From Halalkalicoccus sp. CGA53 (GTDB lineage Archaea > Halobacteriota > Halobacteria > Halobacteriales > Halalkalicoccaceae): a DNA stretch of 64,000 nucleotides. The notes under the pieces were generated by a model. It did not search any database, was not told the origin of the DNA, and saw nothing but the letters and a program-made list of their open reading frames with translations. Below are positions 8,056 through 16,006 of the stretch, in pieces; position 1 is the stretch's first letter; every line of letters begins with the position of its first letter. Both the position numbers and the translations under genes were made by a program. The stretch covers positions 1,240,001 to 1,304,000 of the forward strand of contig NZ_CP144125.1 of assembly GCF_036429475.1 (NCBI RefSeq), given 5' to 3'.

Positions 8056-8862
8056 TCACACACCGGGCCCGGCCTCGGCGATGGCCCGCTCCAGCGCCTC
8101 GCCGGCCTCGCGGATCAGCGGTGCGGCGCGCTCTTCGAACTCCGCCGCGGTCTGTCGGTAGGTCGGGACGGACATCGAGAGCCCGCCGACGACCGTGTCG
8201 TCGGGTTCGCGGACCGCGACACCGATCGAGCGCAACCCCTCGGCGTACTCCTCGTCGGTGATGGCGTAGCCCCGCTCGCGGATCTCCTCCAGGTCGGTGG
8301 CGAGCGCCGCCTCGGTCGTGATCGTCCGGTCGGTTCGCTCGGGGAGCCCCCACCGATCGAGGACGTCGCGAACGCGTTCGGGCGGGTACGCCGCGAGGAT
8401 CGCCTTCCCGCCACCGACGCAGTGCATGTGGTAGTACGTCCCCGACCGCGAGAGCGCGTCGGTCCCGCGGACGAGGTCGTCACGGTAGGGGTTCGAGGGG
8501 TGGTAGGACTCGTGGATCGTGATCGCCCGCCCGTCGTTCTCGACGACGAAGTCGACCTCCTCGCTGGTCCGCTCGGCGAGATCGCGGACCGCCTCGCCGG
8601 CGAGGCGGTAGGCCGGCTTCCGGAGTCGTGCGTACTCGCCCCGGTGGTGGAACTTCAGCCCGACATGGTAGCGTTCTCCCTCCTTCGCGAGGTAGCCGCG
8701 GCGCGTGAGCGTCGCGAGGTGTTTGAACGCGGTGCTCCGGGCGAGGCCGACCTCCTCGGTAACGGTCGCGAGCGTCGCCCCCTCCAGACGCTGGATCACC
8801 GCCACGATCTCGAGCGACCGCTCGGTCGTCGTTACCCCCGACCGCGGCTCGTCTCGTGTCAT
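8056..8862 (-). CDS. IclR-family transcriptional regulator
   Basis: 268 residues. An N-terminal winged helix-turn-helix (residues about 14-65: ERSLEIVAVIQRLEGATLATVTEEVGLARSTAFKHLATL) is followed by the IclR effector-binding domain (about 85-265) with the typical GGGKAILAAYPPERV and RGYAITDEEYAEGLRSIGVAV segments. It is the first gene of the leftward one-carbon cluster, 44 bases before the dehydrogenase, so it most likely controls that cluster in response to a pathway metabolite. A palindrome-like TTCG-N7-CGAA lies next to its TATA box, which suggests autoregulation. Confidence 0.92.
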   Translation of the reverse strand: MTRDEPRSGVTTTERSLEIVAVIQRLEGATLATVTEEVGLARSTAFKHLATLTRRGYLAKEGERYHVGLKFHHRGEYARLRKPAYRLAGEAVRDLAERTSEEVDFVVENDGRAITIHESYHPSNPYRDDLVRGTDALSRSGTYYHMHCVGGGKAILAAYPPERVRDVLDRWGLPERTDRTITTEAALATDLEEIRERGYAITDEEYAEGLRSIGVAVREPDDTVVGGLSMSVPTYRQTAAEFEERAAPLIREAGEALERAIAEAGPGV

Positions 8863-8885
8863 GGCTCCGAGGAAGGTCAGCGAGG

Positions 8886-8909
8886 ACTAAATAGTTCGGG
8901 TATTTCGAA
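8886..8909 (-). promoter_or_regulatory. Promoter and possible operator of the IclR gene
   Basis: CTAAATA on the plus strand (minus-strand TATTTAG) is centred about 27 bases from the ATG at 8862. Directly upstream of it, 8895-8909 reads TTCGGGTATTTCGAA, a TTCG-N7-CGAA inverted repeat. A very similar TTCGGTATATCGAA occurs at 9153-9166. Placement beside the TATA box fits a regulator site, but the binding protein is not shown by the sequence. Confidence 0.45.
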
Positions 8910-9603
8910 CAGTCGCCCCCATCCGGTCGATCGCCTCCGGCCGTCCGGACGGGAGGACGGTACCCTGTTACACGGTAGCATCGTTGTGACGAAAACTAGA
9001 TTCCCGATTCGGCCTGTTCGAACACGTCCGAGCCCCTCTCCGCCCGCTACGCACGACCTCTCACCCTGGTATCACCACGAATTACAGCAGTACGAGTGTC
9101 ACAGAACGGTCCCTCGACGCGCTCGCCGAGCAATACTTGCCGCCGCGTCCGATTCGGTATATCGAAACAGTTCTGCTGGGCACGAGGTAGACGTGACCCG
9201 ACCCCTTAGAGGATATCAAAAGTAATACCCCACTTCCCTCGTTATCTACTGAAATCGCTGGAACCGGTGCAGAGCGACTTTCCGTCCCTCTATGGGAAGC
9301 CCCTGTACTGATAGTTCCGATGAGTGGAGACCGGACACTACCTCTCACTATCGTCCTGCTTTCGTCTTTTACGGGTTCTGGACGTCTTCGGACCGTCCCT
9401 TCCCCCGGGATCAGTAAACGAGTAATTAGTAGTAGGAAGAGAGACGTCTCCGGAGCGTTCTCCGTGTCGAAAGCCGCTGGACGAAGGCGTCGCGATCCAT
9501 CCGGATTCGACTCGCCTGCGCTCGCGGTCAGTCACGAACCTCGCGCCACACCCCGCTGTGGAACGGCTGCCGGTGAGCCGTGCCGAGGAACGCTGGGGCT
9601 ACT
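8910..9603. other. Long intergenic stretch with no convincing gene
   Basis: About 700 bases between the IclR gene and the hairpin repeats downstream of purH. Short ORFs here (for example 9082-9348 on the minus strand) have no acidic haloarchaeal composition, no recognisable domain and no promoter spacing. A second TTCGGTATATCGAA occurs at 9153-9166. An AT-rich patch around 9416-9440 could be a promoter, but nothing recognisable follows it. I see no tRNA. Confidence 0.5.
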
Positions 9604-9790
9604 CCCGTCACTCCTTCGCTTCCGCTCAGTCGTGCCGAAAACACCGGACGCGAGCGAAGCGAGCGTTCGAGCTTCAGGCACGATTTCACTGCCGTTTAAT
9701 CGTGCCTGAAACACCGCGAGAGTCAGGCTCTCGCGAGCTTCCGTCACTCCCTCGCTCGCGCTCAGTCGTGACGGAAACACCGACTTCCGG
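9604..9790. repeat. Three related hairpin units at the 3' end of purH
   Basis: Three imperfect units each end in GAAACACCG or GAAAACACCG on the plus strand: 9604-9647, 9671-9716 and 9736-9782. The middle unit contains a 12-bp perfect inverted repeat (TTCAGGCACGAT ... ATCGTGCCTGAA). The third contains TTCCGTCAC ... GTGACGGAA. The third unit overlaps the last codons and stop of purH; the other two look like copies of that 3' end laid out downstream. They may act as terminators or be REP-like palindromes; the sequence does not decide. Confidence 0.6.
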
Positions 9791-11372
9791 TGAACGCCAT
9801 CGCCATTCCTTCCCCGTCGGCGGCCGCGACGACGTCCTCGTCGTTCACCGACCCCCCCGGCTGGACGACGGCCTCGACGCCCGCCTCCGCGGCGACCTCG
9901 ACCCCGTCCGGAAAGGGGAAGAAAGCGTCCGAGGCCATCACCGAACCCGCCGGACCCTTTCCCTCGGCGTGTTCCTCGGCCTTCATCGTCGCGAGTCTGA
10001 CCGCGTCGACCCGGCTCACCTGCCCCATCCCGATCCCGACCGTCTCGGTCCCTTCGGCGAGGACGATGGCGTTCGACTTCACGTGTTTCACCACGCTCCA
10101 GGCGAAACACATCGTCTCTCGCTCCTCGTCGGTCGGCTCGCGATCGGTGACGACCTCCAGGTCCTCGGAGGCGACCCGTTGCCCGTCGCGCTCCTGGACG
10201 AGCCGACCGCCCGCGAGCGGTTTCTCCGCGAGAGGGCTCTCCCCGTCGTCGTACGGCTCGAACTCCCCCACGTCGAGTACGCGGAGGTTCTCCGTCTCGC
10301 GGAGCACCTCGAGCGCGTCGTCGGTGTACCCCGGCGCGACGACGACCTCCTTGAACGAGTCGGTGATCGCCGCCGCGGTCTCGCGGTCGCACTCGCGGTT
10401 CAGCGCGACGATACCCCCGAACGCGCTCATCGGATCGGTCGAGAGCGCCCGATCGTACGCCTCGGCGACTCGGTCGCCGAGCGCACAGCCTGCGGGATTT
10501 GCGTGTTTGATCACCGCGGCCGCCGGTGCGTCGAACTCCCGGATCAGCGAGAGCGCGGCGTCGGCGTCGTTGTAGTTGTTGTACGAGAGCGCCTTCGCTC
10601 CCTCGTTCAACTGCTCGGCTCCGACCACGCTCGGGCCGTCCGAGCGCTCGGCGTAGAGCGCCGCCTCCTGGTGTGGGTTCTCCCCGTAGCGCAGGTCGGC
10701 CGCACGGTCACCCGAGAGCAACCGACGAGCCGGGAACCTCCCCCCGCGATCGCCGTCGATCCGCACCCCGTCCGAACCGACCTCGACGCGGCCCTCCGCG
10801 AACCACCGCACCGCACGCGGGTACGCCCGAAACTCGCCCTCGTACAGCACGCGATGTTTCAGCCCCTCCTCGGTGTCGTCCTCGTACACCGGAACCGGCT
10901 CCTGGGTGACGATCGGTCCCGAATCGACCTTCGCGTGGTCGATCTCGCCCTCCGAATCCGTCGCGTCTGTGACGACGTGGACCGTACAGCCCGTCACCCG
11001 CACGCTGGCGTCGAGCACCTGCCGATGAGCGTCGGCACCCGGAAACGCCGGAAGGAGCGACGGATGGACGTTGAGGGTCGTCGGTACCTCCGAGAGGAAC
11101 TCGTCGGTGAGGATGCGCATGTAGCCGTCGAGACAGACCAGATCGAACCCGTAGGCCGAGAGCGCGTCGACCACCCGGCGTTCGTGCTCGCGGCGGGACT
11201 CGCCCTCGCCCTGGACCACCGTCTCGGTCGGAATCGATCGCTCGGCCGCGCTCTCTACGATCGGCGCGTCCTTCCGGTTCGTGAGGAGGACGGCCAGCTC
11301 GGCGTCGGTCGTCTCCACGAGGTTCAGCAGGTTTCGACCCCGATTGCTCGCCAGACCGGCGATCCGTGTCAT
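9762..11372 (-). CDS. purH: PurN-PurH fusion: GAR formyltransferase plus AICAR formyltransferase
   Basis: 536 residues from the ATG at 11372. A longer frame to 11432 adds 20 residues before the usual MTRIAGLASNRGRN start and is not needed. Residues 1-195 are a GAR transformylase (PurN) with NVHPSLLPAFPGADAH and HVVTDATDSEGEID. Residues about 215-535 are the AICAR transformylase part of PurH: LRYGENPHQEAALY, LSYNNYNDADAAL and IKHANPAG, where bacterial enzymes usually have KH-NPCG. The IMP cyclohydrolase (MGS) domain is absent, as in other haloarchaeal fusions I know. It catalyses two folate-dependent steps of purine synthesis. Divergent from purB. TATA-like CGATTTTCG (minus strand, about 11396-11404) lies 28 bases upstream. 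Confidence 0.92.
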   Translation of the reverse strand: MTRIAGLASNRGRNLLNLVETTDAELAVLLTNRKDAPIVESAAERSIPTETVVQGEGESRREHERRVVDALSAYGFDLVCLDGYMRILTDEFLSEVPTTLNVHPSLLPAFPGADAHRQVLDASVRVTGCTVHVVTDATDSEGEIDHAKVDSGPIVTQEPVPVYEDDTEEGLKHRVLYEGEFRAYPRAVRWFAEGRVEVGSDGVRIDGDRGGRFPARRLLSGDRAADLRYGENPHQEAALYAERSDGPSVVGAEQLNEGAKALSYNNYNDADAALSLIREFDAPAAAVIKHANPAGCALGDRVAEAYDRALSTDPMSAFGGIVALNRECDRETAAAITDSFKEVVVAPGYTDDALEVLRETENLRVLDVGEFEPYDDGESPLAEKPLAGGRLVQERDGQRVASEDLEVVTDREPTDEERETMCFAWSVVKHVKSNAIVLAEGTETVGIGMGQVSRVDAVRLATMKAEEHAEGKGPAGSVMASDAFFPFPDGVEVAAEAGVEAVVQPGGSVNDEDVVAAADGEGMAMAFTGSRCFRHD

Positions 11373-11539
11373 GCTGGAGTCCGGGCGCGCTGCCTCGAAA
11401 ATCGTTGTGGTCTCGTCGTCCCCGTTGTACATGTCCGTGTATCGAATCCGCGTAGCACAGCCTCGGAACCCCTCGTTCTGTGCGGGGATACGATTCGGAC
11501 ACCGACACGACTTTGCCTCGACTCGCTGTAGCCTCGCCC

Positions 11540-12928
11540 ATGACCGACGCCCGCCGCGCGCTCGACGCGGTCTCCCCGCTCGACGGCCGGTACGCGACGA
11601 AGACGGAGCGGCTCGTTCCCTACGCGAGCGAGGCCGCGCTGATGCGCGCCCGTACCCGGGTCGAAGTCGAGTACCTCCTCGCGCTCTCCGAGCTCCCGGA
11701 GACCCCGTTCTCGGTCCCCGAGAGCGACCGTGAACGGTTCAGGGCGATCTACGGGGGCTTCGACGATGCCGACGCCGACCTGGTGAAACGGATCGAGGTC
11801 TCCGGGACGGAGCGCTACGACGCGACCAACCACGACGTGAAGGCGGTCGAGTACTTCCTGCGCGAGCGACTGGGGGAGGAACTGCACCCGTGGATCCACT
11901 TCGGGCTGACCAGCGAGGACGTGAACAACCTCGCCCACCGACTGCTCCTCCGGGCTGCGGTCGAGGACGTCCTCCTCCCGTCGCTCTCCCGGGTTCGATC
12001 GGACCTCCGCTCACTCGCGACCGAACACCGCGACGTCCCGATGCTCGCGCACACCCACGGACAGCCCGCCACACCGACCACCTTCGGCAAGGAGATGGCC
12101 GTCTACGTCTCTCGACTCGATCGAGCGATCGAGTCGATCGAGTCGAGCGTCGAGGGACTCTCCGGAAAGCTCGCGGGCGCGTCGGGCGTCTACGCGGCAC
12201 ACGTCGCCGCATACCCCGATGTCGACTGGCGGGCGTTCTCGGAGGGGTTCGTCACCGACCTCGGCCTTCGATATACGCCGCTCGCGACGCAGGTCAACCC
12301 CTGTGACGACCTGGCACACCTGTTCGACGCCCTCCGACGGGCGAACTCCGTCCTGCTCGACCTCGATCGAGACGTCTGGGAGTACGTCTCCCGGCGCTAC
12401 CTCGGCCAGCGTGCCGAAGCGGGAGAAACCGGCAGTTCGACGATGCCGCACAAGGTGAACCCGATCGACTTCGAGAACAGCGAGGGTAACCTCTCGAAGG
12501 CGAACTCGGATCTCGTCTTCCTCGCGGACTACGTCACCACCTCGCGGCTCCAGCGCGACCTCTCGGACTCGACGGTGAAGCGAACGATCGGCTCCACACT
12601 CGCACACTGCCTGATCGGCTACGAGAAAGCGGGCACCGGTCTCTCGACGATCGTCCCGAACGAGGCGGTGATGGCCGAGGACCTCGAGCGAAACCCCGAG
12701 GTGCTCGGCGAGGCGATCCAGACGATCCTCCGCCGGGAGGGTCACGCCGACGCCTACGAACGGGTGAAAGCGCTCACGAGGGGCCGACGCGTCTCGCTCC
12801 CGGAGCTTCGCGACGCGATCGGGGAGATGGACGTCGGTCCCGCGGTCCGGGGCGAACTCCTCTCGCTCGCGCCGGAGGGCTACGTCGGGCTGGCGAGCGA
12901 ACTCGTGGACGAGGTGGCCGACCGGTAG
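11540..12928 (+). CDS. purB: Adenylosuccinate lyase
   Basis: 462 residues from the ATG at 11540; the frame opens earlier (11480) but family members begin with the short tail before AVSPLDGRYA. It cleaves SAICAR and adenylosuccinate, releasing fumarate, in purine and AMP synthesis. The fumarase/aspartase superfamily signature GSSTMPHKVNPIDFEN is at about residue 300. The catalytic region AHTHGQPATPTTFGKEM is near 170, and the N-terminal DGRYATKTERL is intact. A TATA-like GACTTTGCC at about 11509-11517 lies 27 bases before the ATG. Divergent arrangement with the purN-purH fusion places two purine enzymes under one intergenic region. Confidence 0.95.
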   Translation: MTDARRALDAVSPLDGRYATKTERLVPYASEAALMRARTRVEVEYLLALSELPETPFSVPESDRERFRAIYGGFDDADADLVKRIEVSGTERYDATNHDVKAVEYFLRERLGEELHPWIHFGLTSEDVNNLAHRLLLRAAVEDVLLPSLSRVRSDLRSLATEHRDVPMLAHTHGQPATPTTFGKEMAVYVSRLDRAIESIESSVEGLSGKLAGASGVYAAHVAAYPDVDWRAFSEGFVTDLGLRYTPLATQVNPCDDLAHLFDALRRANSVLLDLDRDVWEYVSRRYLGQRAEAGETGSSTMPHKVNPIDFENSEGNLSKANSDLVFLADYVTTSRLQRDLSDSTVKRTIGSTLAHCLIGYEKAGTGLSTIVPNEAVMAEDLERNPEVLGEAIQTILRREGHADAYERVKALTRGRRVSLPELRDAIGEMDVGPAVRGELLSLAPEGYVGLASELVDEVADR

Positions 12929-12983
12929 CCCGGCGAACCGGGACCGCCGAGGGGGTTTTCGTGGTGGCGCTCTCCACTCCTGC

Positions 12984-13910
12984 ATGAACGTCGTCTCGAC
13001 CTCGCCGTCCGGTACGGAGATCCTCTGTGCGCTCGGCGTCGAACCGGTCGCGGTCTCTCACTCCTGTGACTACCCGCCACGAGTGCGCGACCTCCCCGTG
13101 ATCGACCGATCGCGAGTCGACGGTGGATCGAGCGGCGAGCGTCACCGCCGGACGATCGAGGTGAGCGCCGACGGCCACGTCTACGAGATTGACCTCGAGA
13201 CACTCGAAGCAGTCGAGCCCGACCTGGTCGTGAGCCAGGAGGTCTGTGGCGTCTGTGCGGTCGATACCACGTTGATCGAGGAGGTCCTCACCGAGACCGA
13301 GATCGGTCCGGAGGTCGTCGGGATGCACGCCGACCGGTTCGAGGACCTCTTCTCCTGCATCCGGGAGGTGAGTGTGGCCGTCGACCGGGAGGACGAGGCC
13401 GAGGAGCTGATCGGCGTGCTCCGCGAACGGGCCGAGCGGATCGAGGCCGAGACTGCGGAGCTCGACTCCCCGCGCGTCGTGGTCGTGGAGTGGATGGACC
13501 CGCTCGTCGTCGCTGGCCGGTGGGTGCCCGATCTCGTCTCGATCGCCGGCGGCGAGTACGGCCTCGCTATGCCGGGAGAGAGCGCGGCGAAGCCCTCCTG
13601 GGAGGCCTTCCGCGAGTACGACCCCGAGGTGATCGTCGTCACGCCGTGTGGCTACTCCGTTCGTGAGACGGTCGCGAAACGCGAGGAACTGTTCGCCCGC
13701 GAGGGGTGGGAGGAAGTGAGTGCAGTGCGGTCCGGGGACGTCTACGCGATGGACGGCGCGAGCTACCTCACGCGGTGGACGCCCCGTCTGGTTGACGCGC
13801 TGGAGCGTCTCGTCTGCCTCCTCCACCCGGACACCTTCGGCGAGCCGCCGCGGGACGTCGTCGCGCTCCGTGACACTCTTGCTACCGGCCCTCGTACTGG
13901 CGACCGGTGA
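12984..13910 (+). CDS. BtuF-like cobalamin/iron-chelate-binding-fold protein without signal peptide
   Basis: 308 residues. The N-terminus MNVVSTSPSGTEILCALGVE and later DLVVSQEVCGVCAVD and WMDPLVVAGRWVPDLVSIAGG follow the class III periplasmic binding protein fold (BtuF/FepB type). The protein has no Sec, Tat or lipobox signal, so it should be cytoplasmic, as in the uncoupled cobalamin-binding proteins annotated in many haloarchaea. Corrinoid binding is therefore a family assignment, not something the sequence proves. A TATA-like GGGTTTTCG (about 12953-12961) lies 27 bases before the ATG. It is followed after four bases by a small membrane protein gene. Confidence 0.8.
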   Translation: MNVVSTSPSGTEILCALGVEPVAVSHSCDYPPRVRDLPVIDRSRVDGGSSGERHRRTIEVSADGHVYEIDLETLEAVEPDLVVSQEVCGVCAVDTTLIEEVLTETEIGPEVVGMHADRFEDLFSCIREVSVAVDREDEAEELIGVLRERAERIEAETAELDSPRVVVVEWMDPLVVAGRWVPDLVSIAGGEYGLAMPGESAAKPSWEAFREYDPEVIVVTPCGYSVRETVAKREELFAREGWEEVSAVRSGDVYAMDGASYLTRWTPRLVDALERLVCLLHPDTFGEPPRDVVALRDTLATGPRTGDR

Positions 13911-13914
13911 CCTG

Positions 13915-14118
13915 ATGGCAACCGAGAAAGACCGACTACCGAGCGATGGGACGATGCGGATCGTCGGCATCGCGCTCCTGCTCGTCGGGACGGTACTGCT
14001 CGTCGGCCTGCTCCCCTCCGTCGGGGTGACGCCGACGATGATCGCCGGGATCGCCGTGCTCGCGCTCGCGGTCGGTACGCTGCTCGTGAGCATCAGCCGG
14101 TCGGAGCGGGCGGTTTAG
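13915..14118 (+). CDS. Small two-helix membrane protein
   Basis: 67 residues from the ATG at 13915, four bases after the BtuF-like gene. Two hydrophobic helices (about 15-35 and 39-60) are followed by a basic/acidic tail ending RSERAV. It resembles the 60-residue protein at 21107-21289 in layout, starting MAT..., with two helices and a GTLLV-S-S-RAV tail. The stop codon overlaps the stop of the convergent dapE gene by two to three bases. Function unknown. Confidence 0.7.
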   Translation: MATEKDRLPSDGTMRIVGIALLLVGTVLLVGLLPSVGVTPTMIAGIAVLALAVGTLLVSISRSERAV

Positions 14119-15182
14119 TAGGAAGAGAGCGCCTCGGTCAGGACGGAGGCCGCCCGCTCGACGTCCGCGGTCCGGACGTACTCGCGCGGTCCGTGAGCGA
14201 CCGCACCTTCCTCGTCGGCGAGCACGCCGGGCCCGAAGACGACCGTCGGTGCGGCCGACGCGAAGTACGACGCTTCGGTCGCCGCCCCGAACGCCCGTGG
14301 CGAGCGAGCGCCGGCGTCGACCAGCGCCCCGACGACGCGCGCGTCGGGATCGGTCTCGAACGCCTCGAGGAACGGCGTCTCCCGGTCGGCGTGGCGGTAC
14401 TCGGCGTGGAGGTCGAGCCCCCGAAAGTGCTCGTTGAGCGCCCGCGCGAACCCCTCCTGCGTCTCGGGGGGAACGCTCCGGCGGTCGACCGCGAGTCGGC
14501 ACTCCGCGGGGACCTGGTTCGTCGCCTCCCCCCCGTCGATCGTCGTCGGGGTGAGCGTCGGCGCGCCCAGCTGGGGGTGTTCGGGCGGCTCATCCGGTCG
14601 CTCCGTGAACGACTCCAGCGCGTCGACCACCCGTGCCGCGATCCGGATGGCGTTCTCGCCCGCCCCGGGTTCGGCCGCGTGGGCGTTCGTCCCGGTACAG
14701 GTGATCGTCCCCTGGAACCGCCCCTTCGCCGCGGTGCAGACCGCGAGATCCGTCGGCTCCCCCACGATCACGCAGTCGGCCCGTTCCGGAAGATCCCCGT
14801 CCACGAGCGCCGCCGCACCGATCGAGTGGACCTCCTCGTCGGGCGTTACCGCGAGCGTCACGGTTCCACGGGGATCGCTCTCGAAGAACGCTGCCAGCAT
14901 CGCGGCGAGCGGCCCCTTCGCGTCACAGGAGCCCCGGCCCCGGATCACGCCCTCCTCCCGTGCGTAGGGGACGTGCGGTGGGACCGTGTCGACGTGTGTG
15001 TTGAGAACGACGTGCGGTGAGCCGTCCCCGCGCGTCGCGAGCACGTTTCCCGCCTCGTCGACGTCGGGATCGACTCCCCCATCGGAAAGCGTCTCGCACA
15101 GCAGTTCCCGTATTCCGTCGACCGACTCGTGTGAGGGCTCTCTCACCGCGCGTTCGAGGAACGCGATCGGGTCTGCGCTCAT
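14115..15182 (-). CDS. dapE: Succinyl-diaminopimelate desuccinylase-type M20 peptidase
   Basis: 355 residues from the ATG at 15182, which overlaps the dapF stop (ATGA). M20 metallopeptidase: first metal-site motif VVLNTHVDTVPPH, bridging Asp in GRGSCDAKGPLAAM, Glu pair in TPDEEVHSIG, and a dimerisation domain starting near GRFQGTITCTG with a conserved NAHAAEP. It would remove succinate from N-succinyl-LL-diaminopimelate to give LL-diaminopimelate. M20 specificity is hard to read, but position as the last gene of a complete DAP-pathway operon supports DapE over ArgE. Confidence 0.87.
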   Translation of the reverse strand: MSADPIAFLERAVREPSHESVDGIRELLCETLSDGGVDPDVDEAGNVLATRGDGSPHVVLNTHVDTVPPHVPYAREEGVIRGRGSCDAKGPLAAMLAAFFESDPRGTVTLAVTPDEEVHSIGAAALVDGDLPERADCVIVGEPTDLAVCTAAKGRFQGTITCTGTNAHAAEPGAGENAIRIAARVVDALESFTERPDEPPEHPQLGAPTLTPTTIDGGEATNQVPAECRLAVDRRSVPPETQEGFARALNEHFRGLDLHAEYRHADRETPFLEAFETDPDARVVGALVDAGARSPRAFGAATEASYFASAAPTVVFGPGVLADEEGAVAHGPREYVRTADVERAASVLTEALSSY

Positions 15183-16006
15183 TCCACCGCCGTCCCCGTA
15201 TCCGGAACGGGACACTCGACGCGCCCGTCGTACGTCACGGGGCCGCGGAGCGTCGCCTCGCCGTCCTCGTCCACGGTGACGACGAGGTCGCCGCCGGGAG
15301 GCGAGACCGTCGCCCGCGTCTCGTCACTCAGTCCGAGCCGGCGGGCGACCGCGAGCACCGCGACCGCGCCGGTCCCGCAGGCGAGGGTCTCGCCCTCGAC
15401 ACCGCGCTCGAACGTCCGCTGGTAGAACCTCTTCCCACTCCCCGCGGCGAGCGTGACGTTCGCCCCCTCGGGGAAGACCTCGCTGTGTCTGATCGGTGGC
15501 GCCATCTCCTCGAGATCGACCGCCTCCACGTCCTCGACGAAGGTCACGGCGTGCGGGACGCCGGTGTTCACCGCCGTCACCTCGTACCCCTCGACCTCCT
15601 CCGCGACCAGCGGCTCCTCGCGCGCCAGTGGAACGCTCTCCGGATCGAAGCGTACCTCGCCCATCCCGATCTCGGCGTCGTCGTCGCCCACGGTCGTCGG
15701 CCGAACCCCCGCGGGCGTCTCGATCAGGATCTCTTCACCTGACTCGAGTCCGAGCCGATCGGCCGTCCAGGCCGCGACACACCGCGCGCCGTTGCCGCAC
15801 ATCTCCGCCGTGCCGCCGTCGGGCTGGTAGAGCGCCATCTCCACCCGTGGCGGGTCGCCGTCGTGCGGCTCGAGGACGAGCACGCCGTCGACGCCCTCGC
15901 GCTCGCAGTTCTCGACCGCGAACGCGCTCCACGGTGCGGAGAGATCGGCGCTCGCGACGAGGAAGGCGTTGCCAGCACCGTGGTACCGATCGAGGCTTAG
16001 AGCCAC
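15179..16006 (-). CDS. dapF: Diaminopimelate epimerase
   Basis: 275 residues, GTG start at 16006, overlapping the lysA stop by ten bases. Both active-site cysteines are visible: EMCGNGARC (about residue 70) and LACGTGAVA (about 215). The N-terminal YHGAGNAFLV corresponds to the substrate-binding KMHGLGNDF of bacterial enzymes. It interconverts LL- and meso-diaminopimelate just before LysA. The gene is translationally coupled to lysA upstream and dapE downstream. Confidence 0.93.
   Translation of the reverse strand: MALSLDRYHGAGNAFLVASADLSAPWSAFAVENCEREGVDGVLVLEPHDGDPPRVEMALYQPDGGTAEMCGNGARCVAAWTADRLGLESGEEILIETPAGVRPTTVGDDDAEIGMGEVRFDPESVPLAREEPLVAEEVEGYEVTAVNTGVPHAVTFVEDVEAVDLEEMAPPIRHSEVFPEGANVTLAAGSGKRFYQRTFERGVEGETLACGTGAVAVLAVARRLGLSDETRATVSPPGGDLVVTVDEDGEATLRGPVTYDGRVECPVPDTGTAVE

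Noticed and set aside
4529-8161. A 1210-residue plus-strand open frame
   Set aside because: It is antisense to the threonine dehydratase and dehydrogenase genes, is Arg/His/Leu-rich, and has no domain; high GC keeps stops rare in this frame.
8012-8353. A 113-residue N-terminal extension of the dehydrogenase
   Set aside because: It runs through the IclR gene in another frame and is Arg-rich; the ATG at 8011 has a TATA box and begins the FAD-binding fold.
9082-9348. Small minus-strand ORF of 88 residues
   Set aside because: No haloarchaeal composition, no promoter spacing and no recognisable domain.
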